Both the position numbers and the translations under genes were made by a program. From Amaricoccus sp047275745 (GTDB lineage: Bacteria; Pseudomonadota; Alphaproteobacteria; Rhodobacterales; Rhodobacteraceae), in the NCBI RefSeq assembly GCF_047275745.1, contig NZ_JBKQWU010000015.1, forward strand, positions 1 to 64,000: a DNA stretch of 64,000 nt, read 5' to 3'. A model generated the notes under the pieces. The model was not told the origin of the DNA. It searched no databases and saw only the letters and a program-made list of their open reading frames with translations. Positions 23,971 through 32,583 of this stretch are shown here, piece by piece (positions within the stretch are counted from its first letter, which is position 1; each line of letters starts with the position of its first letter).

Positions 23971-26900
23971 TCAATCGGCCAGAATATCCCGTCGCTCCGC
24001 CCGGCCGTCGATCACGCGCTCCAGCGTGATCCGCCCAAGGCGCGCGGGCAGGACCGGCTTGACGGTCGTCTCCCCGAACCGCCGCCGGATGCCGAGGGCA
24101 TGGCCGAGCAGCAAGTTCATGAAGAGCCCCGGCCCGCTCGAATAGATCCGCCAGCCGCCGTCGACCGGGATGGTCCCGTCCCGCGCGCGCTGCCATTCCG
24201 AGGAGGCGAGATAGCGGTCGGCGAAGGCCGCGTCGCCGCTGCTGAAATAGGCGTTGCGCTGGCGTGGCGTGGCATTCGCGACGCATTCGGTGACGGAGAC
24301 CGGATTGGCGGCGCCGATCGCCTGCCAAAGCGCCTCCGCCTCACCGAGCCGCGCCAGCGCCTCGCCGTAGCGCAGATGCGCATGGACATACATGAGCCCG
24401 ATCTCGCGCCCGAAGAAGGCGGCGGATTCCGCGCGGCGGAACACGCGCTCGATGCCGCCATGATAGCCGACCGGCTGCTCCATCAGCCGCGCGCCATCGG
24501 GAAACAGCAGATGCTCGCGGATCACGCCGAGATGGTGCCGCGCCTGCGCCTCGGTGAAGATCCCGCCGATGATCCCGCGCGTCATCGGCAGGAGCGAGTA
24601 CCGGAGCCCGGTCCGGCTGTCGCTGGGATGCAGGAGAAGCTCCGGCGCGCCGCCCTCCGCGTCGAAGAGCGCATAGCCCGCGACCGTGTCGTCGCGGATC
24701 AGGTGGCGGTTGAAATCGGCGCGCATCGCCTCGGCGAGCGCATGGAGATCAGCTGCCTCGCCGTCGCGTCCCGCGCGGGTCAGCACCTCGGCATAGCGGT
24801 TCACCTGCTGATAGAGCAGCGCCACGGTCCAGCCGCTGACCATCCAGTCGCGCATCCTCGGATCGACGGGCTGGAGCGAGTCGTTCCAGTCGCCCTCGCC
24901 GTAGCGGATAAGGCTGGTTCCCGGAATGAAGCGCGCGCGCACCGTGGCGATGAGCTTCTCCACATGCGCCGAGATCGGGGCCGCTTCCTCCGTGGGCGAG
25001 GCATCGTCCTTCCGCCAGGCCACGGGCTCGTCGAGGAAGGCGAGATCGTTCGTCGCCTCGACATAGTCGCAGAGCGCCTTCAGCGGCCAGACGATCACGT
25101 CGCCATGGCTGTGCCGGTCGCGGATCGTCCCGTAAGGTTCGAGCATGAACCACTGTGGCCAGTCGCCTTCGGTCTCGTTCTGCTGCGCGAAGACGATCCG
25201 GAGGATCTCCTTCACCGTCGCGTCGTGATCGAGCGCGAGCAGCAGTTCGACCGGCCCCTGGCAGACATCGCGGGTGCCCCAGGCGGCGCCGCCCGATTGT
25301 TCGAGCCCGTGCGGCACGGTGAGATGCACCATCGCATTCTGCGTGAACCAGGGCAGGGCCGCGTTCACCGCCGCCAGTTCCTCCGCCTCCCCGCTCAGCC
25401 GGAGGTCACGGGTGACACCGCGCCAATAGGCGGCCGCGGCGGCGAGACCCTCGGCCTCCGCTACCCCGGCGGCGTATTTCGTGGCGAGGCGTTCGGCGGC
25501 ATCGGGATCGGCCAGCGCGCCCACGACCGCGAAGGCGAGATCGCGCGTCGGCGAAGTCCTGAGCGCCACATGCCCGCAGGACCGCCGTTCCCCATCGGGA
25601 TGAAGCAGTTCGTCGCCCCCGATCGCCTCGACCTCGCCGGGCGTCGATGTGACGAGGTGATAGACCGCCTCGGGATAGCGCTGGCCCCAGAGCGAGGCCG
25701 GATCGGGGCGGAAGGCGATCCGCCGCCGCTCCGCGTCGATCTCGACCCGGCCGGCATGGTCGAACTCCCGATCGCCGAGCGCGAGCCCGCCGAAGACGAT
25801 GAAGCGCCGCGCCGCCCCCTCGACGGTGACGCGCCACTGCATCGCCGGATCGGCGCCCGAGGCCACGGCGTCGACCGTCACCGTGTCCGCGCCGAGGCGA
25901 TAGATCCAGCGGCAGTCGCTCAGCCCCATCTCGAAGAGCGATGGCTCGCCAAGCAGCCGCCAGCCCTCGCCGGTTTCGACCAGGATGCGAAGCCCGCCCG
26001 AGCGGGTGATGTTGTAGGGATCACGCGACGCGGAGAAGAGCCGGTGGAACGAGGTGTTGCCGATCGAGAGCAGCGAGGCGAAGACGCCGTGCATCCAGGC
26101 GGTGATGCACATCGTCGTCTCGTCGAGCAGCATCCCCTGCCCCGTCCGCGGGATCGCGCCGTGGCGCCGGCGGAGCGTCTTTTCCTTCTCGCGCAGCACG
26201 ACATGGCGGTTCGCCCCGCCGTCCGGGACGAAGAACGAGAGCAGGCGACCCTCCTCGTTTTCCTCCAGCATCCGGTCGGGATGGCGCGCGGCGAGATCCG
26301 CGGCGTCGAGCGGATCGCCTGCGAGTGGGGCGGCGTCCCGGAGCAGGCTCCGGACGGGCGCCGCGAGCGTCACCGGCGGTGGCGCCGGATCGGCCGCGGC
26401 CTCGGAGATCCCCACGAGCCGCCCGAGATCGGCGTCGCCGGAGGCCTCGGGATGATCCGGTTCGAAGAAGCCGAAGAAGGTCCAGGCCGTCGCCTCGCCC
26501 GGCTTGAGGGTCTCGGTCCGCGAGCGCAGCATCGGACAGGCGACCTCATGCTGGAGCCGCTCGCCCGGGAGCGGCCGGTCCGGATCGATCCGCCCCTCGT
26601 CACGGAAGCGCGGTCCGAGAAGCTGGCCCGCGTCGGTGGCGAAACCGGCGGCGCCCTCGAGACAGCCCTGAGCGACCCAGGGGTGCGCGCCGCGTTGCGC
26701 GAGGTTCTGGCGGCTCATCACCACCGGGCCCCAGATCGGATGCCGGGCGACATGATGGTCGATGTACTGCGAGGCGAAGGCCTCGTTGCCGGTGACGAAG
26801 CCGAATTCGCCGAGGCCGACATCCTGAACCAGCGTCGCATCGCAGCTGAGCGGCATCGTGCTCGTGTTCGTCACCTCCACGCGCCAGAGCCAGAGGTTCC

Positions 26901-27246
26901 GGGCGGGATGGACACGGAGCGAGACGCGGTGGCGCAGGCCCTCGGCGGCGCCCTCCCAGACGAAACGATCCGCCGAGGCGCCGACCTCGACCTTCGCGCC
27001 GGGACCAACCGCCTCGACCACGGCGGACCCCGCGCCAAGCACGCGCAGGAACAGCCGGCCGATCCCGCCATCGAGCGGCGAGCCCCTGACCTGGCTGATC
27101 AGCGTGCGCCCGTTCTCGCGCCGGTGCTCGATCGCGAAGAGGCAGCCGTTGGGCAGCAGGCTGATCGCGAGGCCCGCGGAGCCGGCCAGCCGCCGCAGGC
27201 CGAGGTCGCCCTCCCGCGGGGTGTCGAAACTGTCGCGCGGCGTCAT
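23971..27246 (-). CDS. GH94 phosphorylase, 1,2-beta-oligoglucan phosphorylase-like
   Basis: This 1091-residue protein matches the size and layout of GH94 phosphorylases: an N-terminal beta-sandwich (about 1-600), a helical linker and an (alpha/alpha)6 catalytic barrel (about 630-1010). Catalytic-region blocks are GGAAWGTRDVCQGPVELLLA, ETEGDWPQWF and YGEGDWNDSLQPVDPRM; the GDWND aspartate is the family's acid catalyst. The RDVCQGP and GDWNDSLQP spellings resemble sophoro-oligosaccharide phosphorylases (Listeria type) more than cellobiose phosphorylase. Such enzymes release glucose-1-phosphate from beta-1,2-oligoglucans. It is cytoplasmic, with no signal peptide. The start has AGGAGA six bases before the ATG at 27246. 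It continues the strand of the HerA-like gene, 75 nt downstream. Confidence 0.9.
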   Translation of the reverse strand: MTPRDSFDTPREGDLGLRRLAGSAGLAISLLPNGCLFAIEHRRENGRTLISQVRGSPLDGGIGRLFLRVLGAGSAVVEAVGPGAKVEVGASADRFVWEGAAEGLRHRVSLRVHPARNLWLWRVEVTNTSTMPLSCDATLVQDVGLGEFGFVTGNEAFASQYIDHHVARHPIWGPVVMSRQNLAQRGAHPWVAQGCLEGAAGFATDAGQLLGPRFRDEGRIDPDRPLPGERLQHEVACPMLRSRTETLKPGEATAWTFFGFFEPDHPEASGDADLGRLVGISEAAADPAPPPVTLAAPVRSLLRDAAPLAGDPLDAADLAARHPDRMLEENEEGRLLSFFVPDGGANRHVVLREKEKTLRRRHGAIPRTGQGMLLDETTMCITAWMHGVFASLLSIGNTSFHRLFSASRDPYNITRSGGLRILVETGEGWRLLGEPSLFEMGLSDCRWIYRLGADTVTVDAVASGADPAMQWRVTVEGAARRFIVFGGLALGDREFDHAGRVEIDAERRRIAFRPDPASLWGQRYPEAVYHLVTSTPGEVEAIGGDELLHPDGERRSCGHVALRTSPTRDLAFAVVGALADPDAAERLATKYAAGVAEAEGLAAAAAYWRGVTRDLRLSGEAEELAAVNAALPWFTQNAMVHLTVPHGLEQSGGAAWGTRDVCQGPVELLLALDHDATVKEILRIVFAQQNETEGDWPQWFMLEPYGTIRDRHSHGDVIVWPLKALCDYVEATNDLAFLDEPVAWRKDDASPTEEAAPISAHVEKLIATVRARFIPGTSLIRYGEGDWNDSLQPVDPRMRDWMVSGWTVALLYQQVNRYAEVLTRAGRDGEAADLHALAEAMRADFNRHLIRDDTVAGYALFDAEGGAPELLLHPSDSRTGLRYSLLPMTRGIIGGIFTEAQARHHLGVIREHLLFPDGARLMEQPVGYHGGIERVFRRAESAAFFGREIGLMYVHAHLRYGEALARLGEAEALWQAIGAANPVSVTECVANATPRQRNAYFSSGDAAFADRYLASSEWQRARDGTIPVDGGWRIYSSGPGLFMNLLLGHALGIRRRFGETTVKPVLPARLGRITLERVIDGRAERRDILAD

Positions 27247-27321
27247 TGCTGTCTCCTGTTCCGCTGGAACGTCATCGAGGGGCGCGGCCAATCCCGGCCG
27301 CCGGCCCTGTCCACCCGGAGA

Positions 27322-28869
27322 TCATCTCGCCCGGAACAGGCCGCCGAGGATACCCCGCACCAGCGCCTGTCCCTGACGCGTGCCGAGCTGTTTCACCACC
27401 GCCGTCGCGATCTCCGCCCCGAGCGAGGGTCGCGCCCGGGCGGTGCCAGCCCGCGCGGGCGACGCCGTCTCCCTTGGCGCCCTGGCGCTCTTCTCCTGCG
27501 CCTCGCGCAGCATCCGCTCGGCCATCTCCTCGGACTTGCGCCGCGCCTCGGCCTCCTTCGCCGCCTGATCGGCGCGGTCCGCGAGCATCTCCGCGGCGGA
27601 TTCGCGGTTGATCGCGGTGTCATAGCGCCCGGCGAGCGGCGAGGCCTTGAGCGTCTCCGCCCGCTCCGCGCCGGTGACAGGGCCGAGACGCGACTGGGGC
27701 GGGCGGATCAGGCAGCGGCTCACCATCGCCGGCACGCCCTTTTCCTCGAGCAGCGACACCACCGCCTCGCCGGTCCCGACCTCCCTGATCGCGGTCTCGG
27801 TGTCGAAGGCGGGGTTGGGGCGGAAGGTCTCGGCCGCCTGCCTGAGCGCCTTCTGGTCGCGCGGCGTGAAGGCGCGGAGCGCATGCTGGACCCGGTTGCC
27901 GAGTTGTCCCAGCACCTCGGGCGGCACGTCGTCGGGGTTCTGCGTGACAAAATAGACCCCGACCCCCTTGGAGCGGATCAGCCGCACCACCTGCGCCACC
28001 TTGTCGACCAGGGCCTTCGGCGCGTCCTTGAAGAGCAGATGCGCCTCGTCGAAGAAGAAGGCGAGGACCGGCTTGTCCGGATCGCCGACCTCGGGCAGCT
28101 GCTCGAAAAGCTCCGACAGGAGCCAGAGCAGGAAGGTCGCGTAGAGCCGGGGCGATTGCATGAGCTTGTCGGCCATCAGCACGTTGATCCGGCCCATGCC
28201 CTCGTCATCGACCGCCATCAGGTCCTTGAGCTCGAGATGCGGCTCACCGAAGAAGGCGCGCGCGCCCTGGTTCTCGAGCACGAGCAGCGCCCGCTGGATC
28301 GCCCCGACCGAGGCGGGGGCGATGTTGCCATAGCTCCGCCCGACCTCGGAGGCATTGTCCGAGAGCCAGGTCAGCATCGCCGTCAGGTCATCGAAATCGA
28401 GCAGCGCCATGCCCTGTTCGTCGGCGACGCGGAAGGCGATGTTGAGCACGCCCTCCTGCGCGTCGGAGAGTTCGAGGATGCGTGAGAGGAGCAGCGGGCC
28501 CATCTCCGTGACCGTCGTCCTGACCTGATGGCCGTCCTCGCCGAAGAGATCCCAGAAGACCACCGGATAGCCGCGGTAGGCGAAATCGGCGAAACCGATC
28601 TTCTCCGCGCGTTCGCGGAGCGCGGCGTCGAGTTTGCCCGCCGGATCGCCGGGCCGGGACAGGCCCGAGACATCGCCCTTGGCGTCCTGGACGAAGACCG
28701 GCACGCCCGCCGCCGACAAGCCCTCTGCCAGCACCTGAAGCGTGACGGTCTTGCCCGTCCCGGTCGCGCCGGCGACAAGTCCGTGGCGGTTCGCGTAACG
28801 CAGGAGAAGCTCGCGCGGATCGGCGTAGCCCTCGCCCGCGCCGCCAACCAGTATCCGGTTTTCGTCCAT
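27322..28869 (-). CDS. HerA-like ATPase of the DUF853/YjgR family
   Basis: This 515-residue protein is a FtsK/HerA-superfamily ATPase. Walker A is GATGTGKT at about residue 35 and Walker B is LAFFFDEAHLLF near 260. It also shows VYFVTQNPDDVPPEVLGQLGNRVQHALRAFTP, the family's sensor/arginine-finger region. The last 120 residues are charged coiled coil and Ala/Arg-rich tail. E. coli YjgR is the closest named relative; its role is not settled. The ATG at 28869 is preceded by GGTGGAG at short spacing. The frame stays open far upstream, but that part is antisense of the IalB gene. It is divergent from ialB, with about 190 nt between. Confidence 0.88.
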   Translation of the reverse strand: MDENRILVGGAGEGYADPRELLLRYANRHGLVAGATGTGKTVTLQVLAEGLSAAGVPVFVQDAKGDVSGLSRPGDPAGKLDAALRERAEKIGFADFAYRGYPVVFWDLFGEDGHQVRTTVTEMGPLLLSRILELSDAQEGVLNIAFRVADEQGMALLDFDDLTAMLTWLSDNASEVGRSYGNIAPASVGAIQRALLVLENQGARAFFGEPHLELKDLMAVDDEGMGRINVLMADKLMQSPRLYATFLLWLLSELFEQLPEVGDPDKPVLAFFFDEAHLLFKDAPKALVDKVAQVVRLIRSKGVGVYFVTQNPDDVPPEVLGQLGNRVQHALRAFTPRDQKALRQAAETFRPNPAFDTETAIREVGTGEAVVSLLEEKGVPAMVSRCLIRPPQSRLGPVTGAERAETLKASPLAGRYDTAINRESAAEMLADRADQAAKEAEARRKSEEMAERMLREAQEKSARAPRETASPARAGTARARPSLGAEIATAVVKQLGTRQGQALVRGILGGLFRAR

Positions 28870-29058
28870 CGTCTCCACCAGTTGCTCGCGGGAAAAATAT
28901 GGCGCGTGGCCGAGGGAAGGGCAATCGTCTCCGACCCGCTCCGCCCCGAACGCCTCTCGCGGGTTCGGCGGACACACGCGCTTTATCGTCGCGGCGTTGA
29001 CTTGCGCGGCGATGAGTGACAAGCCGCTCGCAATCTTACGGAAGGATGCGAGCAGACC

Positions 29059-29796
29059 ATGTCGTTCGACGCACAACGCCTGATTCTGGCCGCGGCCCTT
29101 GGTCTCGGCCTCGCCGGCCCCGCGCTGTCCCAGGAGACTCCGCCCGCGGCCGAGGGAGCCCCCGAAACGCCGGCTCCGGAGGCGGCGCCCCCCGCGGCGA
29201 CGACCCCCGAGACGCCGCCCGCTCCGGCGCCGGAGGGGCAGGCCCAACCTTCGACCGGGGACCCGGCCGCCGCCGAGCCGCGGGAGATCGTGCGCGAAAC
29301 CTTCGGCGACTGGCAGGTGCGCTGCGCCCCTGAGATCAACGAGTGTTACATGTACCAGCTCGCGCTCGACGAGGCGAACAACCCGGTCGCCGAGGTGAGC
29401 TTCCAGAAGCTGCCTGTCGGCGGCGAAGCAACCGCGGGCGCCACGGTGGTGAGCCCGCTCGGCACGCTGCTGACCACCGGTGTCGCGCTTCAGGTCGACA
29501 CTAACCCGGCACGGCAATATCCGTTCAGCTGGTGCACCCAGATCGGCTGCTTCGCCCGTTTCGTAATGACCGAAGATACGATCGACGCGTTCAAACGCGG
29601 CAGTTCAGGCAGACTCTCGCTCGTCTCCGTCACGCAGCCAGACCGCCCGGTCACTCTGAACCTGTCCCTGACGGGGTTCACCGCCGCCTATGACTCGCTC
29701 GACCCGCCTGCCGGCGCGCCGATCCCCACGACCCCGGCCACACCGCGGGCCGCCCCGGCGCCGACGATGCCGTCGCTCGCCCCGAGCAACAACTAG
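29059..29796 (+). CDS. Invasion-associated locus B (IalB) family periplasmic protein
   Basis: This 245-residue secreted protein has a signal peptide ending near ALSQ (residues 1-24), then a 50-residue Pro/Ala/Thr-rich linker, then an IalB domain (about 78-215). The domain begins with ETFGDWQVRC and has two Cys pairs (RCAPEINEC and WCTQIGC) that probably form disulfides. It ends in a second Pro/Ala-rich tail. IalB proteins were named for Bartonella erythrocyte invasion, but the family is widespread in free-living alphaproteobacteria, and here it is better read as a cell-envelope protein of unknown function. It converges with the ketoacyl synthase gene; the 92-nt gap holds only a weak 8-bp inverted repeat. 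Confidence 0.88.
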   Translation: MSFDAQRLILAAALGLGLAGPALSQETPPAAEGAPETPAPEAAPPAATTPETPPAPAPEGQAQPSTGDPAAAEPREIVRETFGDWQVRCAPEINECYMYQLALDEANNPVAEVSFQKLPVGGEATAGATVVSPLGTLLTTGVALQVDTNPARQYPFSWCTQIGCFARFVMTEDTIDAFKRGSSGRLSLVSVTQPDRPVTLNLSLTGFTAAYDSLDPPAGAPIPTTPATPRAAPAPTMPSLAPSNN

Positions 29797-29888
29797 ACCC
29801 CGGCGGGTCGGGAGCAACTGCGCGAAGCAGGCGCCCCCGACCCTCACCGCGCTCGCAGCCAGCACGACCTGGAACGAGCCAACGCAAG

Positions 29889-31097
29889 TCAGACGCGCCG
29901 CAGCACCAGCACCGCGTTCAGCCCGCCGAAGGCGAAGGCGTTGCTCATCACGGCGTCGGGACGCGCCTCGCGCGCCACATTCGGCACCACATCGAGATCG
30001 CAATCGGGATCTGGCGCGTCGTAGTTGATCGTGGGCGCGATCACGCCCTCGCGGAGCGCCATTACGCAGGCGAGAAGCTCGACCGCGCCGGTGCCGCCCA
30101 TGATATGGCCGTGCATCGATTTGGTCGAAGACACCATCAGCCGGTCGGCATGGGCGCCGAAGACGGCGCGGATCGCCGCGCATTCGGTGCGGTCGTTGAC
30201 GGTCGTGCCGGTCCCGTGCGCGTTCACATAGCCGATGGTCTCGGGCGGCAGGCCCGCGTCGCGCAAGGCCCCGCGCATCGCCCGTTCCGCCCCTTGCTGG
30301 TTCGGCGTGACGATATCGGAGGCGTCGGAGGTCATGCAGAAGCCCGCGACTTCCGCGAGGATCTCGGCGCCGCGCGCCCGGGCGTGCTCGTAGTCCTCGA
30401 AGACGAAGATCGCCGCCCCCTCGCCCTGCACCATGCCGTTCCGGTTCGCCGAGAAGGGCCGGCAACCGTCCTTCGACATCACCCGCAGCCCTTCCCAGGC
30501 CTTGATGCCGCCGAAACAGAGCATGCTGTCGCTGCCGCCGGTCAGCACGACCCGGGCCTGGCCCGAGCGGATCAGCCCGAATGCCTGGCCCATCGCATGG
30601 TTCGACGAGGCGCAGGCGGTGGCGACGGCGAATGTCGGCCCCCGCAGGTCATGGACCATCGAGACATGGCTGGCGGCGGCGTTCATCATCAGCCGCGGCA
30701 CGACGAAGGGATGCACCCGGTTCTTGCCGCGCTCGAAGACGTCGCGGTAATTCTCGTCCTGGGTCTGGAGCCCGCCGCCGGCGGTGCCGAGCACCACCCC
30801 GGTCCGTTCCGCCAGTTCCTCGCCGATTTCGAGCCCGGAGGCCGAAAGCGCCTCGCGCGCGGCGATCAGCGCGTATTGCGTGAACGGGTCGTAAAGCGTC
30901 AGGGCCTGCCGCGGGAAATACCGCTCGGGGTCATAGCCCCTGATCTGCGCGCCGATCCGGATCGCGAGCCGGTCGACATCGGCGAAGTGAAGTTCGCCGA
31001 TCCCGGAGCGTCCCTCGCGCATCGCCGCCCCGGTCGCCGCGGCGCCGTCGCCGAGCGCGCAGAAGGCCCCCTGCCCGGTGATGACAACCCGACGCAT
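29889..31097 (-). CDS. Beta-ketoacyl-ACP synthase, FabF-like
   Basis: This 402-residue condensing enzyme joins acyl groups to malonyl-ACP. The catalytic triad is visible: Cys in VATACASSNHAMGQ (about 165), His in NAHGTGTTVND (about 304) and His in STKSMHGHIMGGTGAVE (about 340), with GMVQGEGAA between. It belongs to the KAS II side of the family. It starts two bases after a dedicated ACP gene, which itself follows an lpxD-like gene, so it most likely elongates or supplies acyl chains for an envelope lipid rather than general fatty acid synthesis. This role is inferred from the operon. Confidence 0.93.
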   Translation of the reverse strand: MRRVVITGQGAFCALGDGAAATGAAMREGRSGIGELHFADVDRLAIRIGAQIRGYDPERYFPRQALTLYDPFTQYALIAAREALSASGLEIGEELAERTGVVLGTAGGGLQTQDENYRDVFERGKNRVHPFVVPRLMMNAAASHVSMVHDLRGPTFAVATACASSNHAMGQAFGLIRSGQARVVLTGGSDSMLCFGGIKAWEGLRVMSKDGCRPFSANRNGMVQGEGAAIFVFEDYEHARARGAEILAEVAGFCMTSDASDIVTPNQQGAERAMRGALRDAGLPPETIGYVNAHGTGTTVNDRTECAAIRAVFGAHADRLMVSSTKSMHGHIMGGTGAVELLACVMALREGVIAPTINYDAPDPDCDLDVVPNVAREARPDAVMSNAFAFGGLNAVLVLRRV

Positions 31098-31099
31098 GC

Positions 31100-31375
31100 T
31101 CAGGCGTTCGCGTCGATCAGCTTCTCCACGGCGCGAACCATCGTCTCGACGCTGCTGATGTCGAATTCCGAGGCCTTCGGGTCGTTCGCATTGAACGGCA
31201 CCTGGATGTCGAAGGTCTCCTCGATCGCGAACACCGCCTCCACGAGGCCGAGCGAGTCGATGCCGAGGTCGGCGAGGGTCGCGTCCATCCTGACCTCGCC
31301 CGGCTCGAGAACGGCCTGTTCGGCGAGAATGGAGATCACCTTGTCTCTGACTGCGTCCTTTACGTCCTCGGACAT
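31100..31375 (-). CDS. Specialised acyl carrier protein
   Basis: This 91-residue acidic protein carries the phosphopantetheine site DLGIDSLGLVEAVFAIEE, with Ser41 as the attachment residue. GGAGG lies five bases before the ATG at 31375; the longer frame is not supported. Compared with housekeeping ACP it has a longer third loop (VPFNANDPKASEFD). Its helix-2 FAIEETFDIQVP wording recalls ACPs dedicated to lipid A or capsule (AcpXL/RkpF groups). It sits between the lpxD-like and ketoacyl synthase genes, suggesting that it carries the acyl donor for that pathway. Confidence 0.92.
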   Translation of the reverse strand: MSEDVKDAVRDKVISILAEQAVLEPGEVRMDATLADLGIDSLGLVEAVFAIEETFDIQVPFNANDPKASEFDISSVETMVRAVEKLIDANA

Positions 31376-31409
31376 GCTGCCTCCATCGCTCGGGATCCGA
31401 GCCGAACCT

Positions 31410-32495
31410 CTAATCGGTCTCCCCGGACTTTGAAACCTGTTTTTGCCCCTGCGAAAGGCGCGTGAGGACCCTCGGGAGCCGCCGGAGCGCCTTGTACATC
31501 TCGACATTCGCCTCCATCGGCACCGCGGGATAGCCCATCATGATCCGGTTCGGCGGCACGTTGGAGGCAACGCCGGAATTGCCGGTGACGACTGAGTTGG
31601 CGCCGATCGTCAGGTGATCGGCCACCGCCGCCGCGCCGCCGAGCACCACGCGGTCCTCGATCACGGTCGAGCCGCCCACCGCGACATGACCGCAGATGAG
31701 GCAGGTCCGGCCGACCTTCACGTTGTGGCCGATCTGCACCAGATTGTCGATCTTGGTCCCGTCGCCGACGAGCGTGTCGGCGATCGTGCCGCGATCCACG
31801 CAGGAATTGGCGCCGACCTCCACGTCGTCGCCGATCGTGACCGAGCCCAGCGAGTTGATCCGGACATAGCTCTCCTGCGCCTTGGCGCTGATCGCGCCGA
31901 CCGCGCGGGCTTCCTCGACATTGCCGGGGGTGGGCGTGACGAAGGAGAAGCCGTCCGCGCCGATGACCGCGCCCGGCTGCGCGATGAACCGCGCCCCGAT
32001 CCGCACCCGGGCGCCGATCCTGACGCCGGTCTGGATCAGCGCGTCGGGACCGATCACAGCGTCCTCGGCGATGGTCACATGGGCGAAGATCCGGGCGTTC
32101 GGGCCGACTCGGGCGTTCTCCCCGATCACCACGAAGGGCCCGATCGCCGCGCCCTCGCCGATCTCGGCCGAAGGGTCGATGACCGCGGTCGGATGGATGC
32201 CCGCCGCGATCCGGGGTGCGATGTCGAAGGCGTGGGTCACGCCCGCCATCAGGTAGCGCGCGCGCGGCGCCACGATCGCGGCCTCGAGCCCCAGCGCCTC
32301 CCAGTCCGCGCCGGGCCAGAGGACGGCGGCGCGCGCGGCGCCGAGGCGTAAGCCCTCGGCGAAGGCCGGGCTCATGGCGAGGGCGATCTGGCTGGGGCCG
32401 GCCTTGTCGGGCTCCGCCGCGCCATCGAGCGGTACACTCCCGTCGCCGAGCGCCTCCGCCCCCAGCGCGCGTGCCAGTTCACCGACCGAGATCAT
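31410..32495 (-). CDS. lpxD: UDP-3-O-acylglucosamine N-acyltransferase (LpxD)
   Basis: This 361-residue left-handed beta-helix acyltransferase adds the N-linked hydroxyacyl chain in lipid A synthesis. The N-terminal uridine-binding domain (about 1-100) precedes more than 20 hexapeptide repeats (such as IGPFVVIGENARVG, VIGPDALIQTGVRIGARVRIG). The catalytic histidine is probably in DNLVQIGHNVKVG, and VGGSTVIEDRVVLGG and NRIMMGYPAVPM follow. A short charged helix ends the protein. It is the first gene of an lpxD-ACP-KAS operon, not in the usual bamA-lpxD-fabZ-lpxA context, so it could be a second LpxD; the window cannot tell. Confidence 0.92.
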   Translation of the reverse strand: MISVGELARALGAEALGDGSVPLDGAAEPDKAGPSQIALAMSPAFAEGLRLGAARAAVLWPGADWEALGLEAAIVAPRARYLMAGVTHAFDIAPRIAAGIHPTAVIDPSAEIGEGAAIGPFVVIGENARVGPNARIFAHVTIAEDAVIGPDALIQTGVRIGARVRIGARFIAQPGAVIGADGFSFVTPTPGNVEEARAVGAISAKAQESYVRINSLGSVTIGDDVEVGANSCVDRGTIADTLVGDGTKIDNLVQIGHNVKVGRTCLICGHVAVGGSTVIEDRVVLGGAAAVADHLTIGANSVVTGNSGVASNVPPNRIMMGYPAVPMEANVEMYKALRRLPRVLTRLSQGQKQVSKSGETD

Positions 32496-32583
32496 GCCTT
32501 CCCCCCTTCGCGCGAACGCGCCCGCGGCCCTTCGTCGCGCGATGCCCCGCGACCGACACTATCGCCGAACGCTGTCCGGTCAA

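Noticed and set aside
23869..28485. A 1538-codon open frame on the plus strand
   Set aside because: It lies opposite the GH94 and HerA-like genes, has no ribosome site and shows only mirrored codon bias.
29805..29843. Terminator between the IalB and ketoacyl synthase genes
   Set aside because: It has only an 8-bp stem with a 23-nt loop and no T-run on either side.
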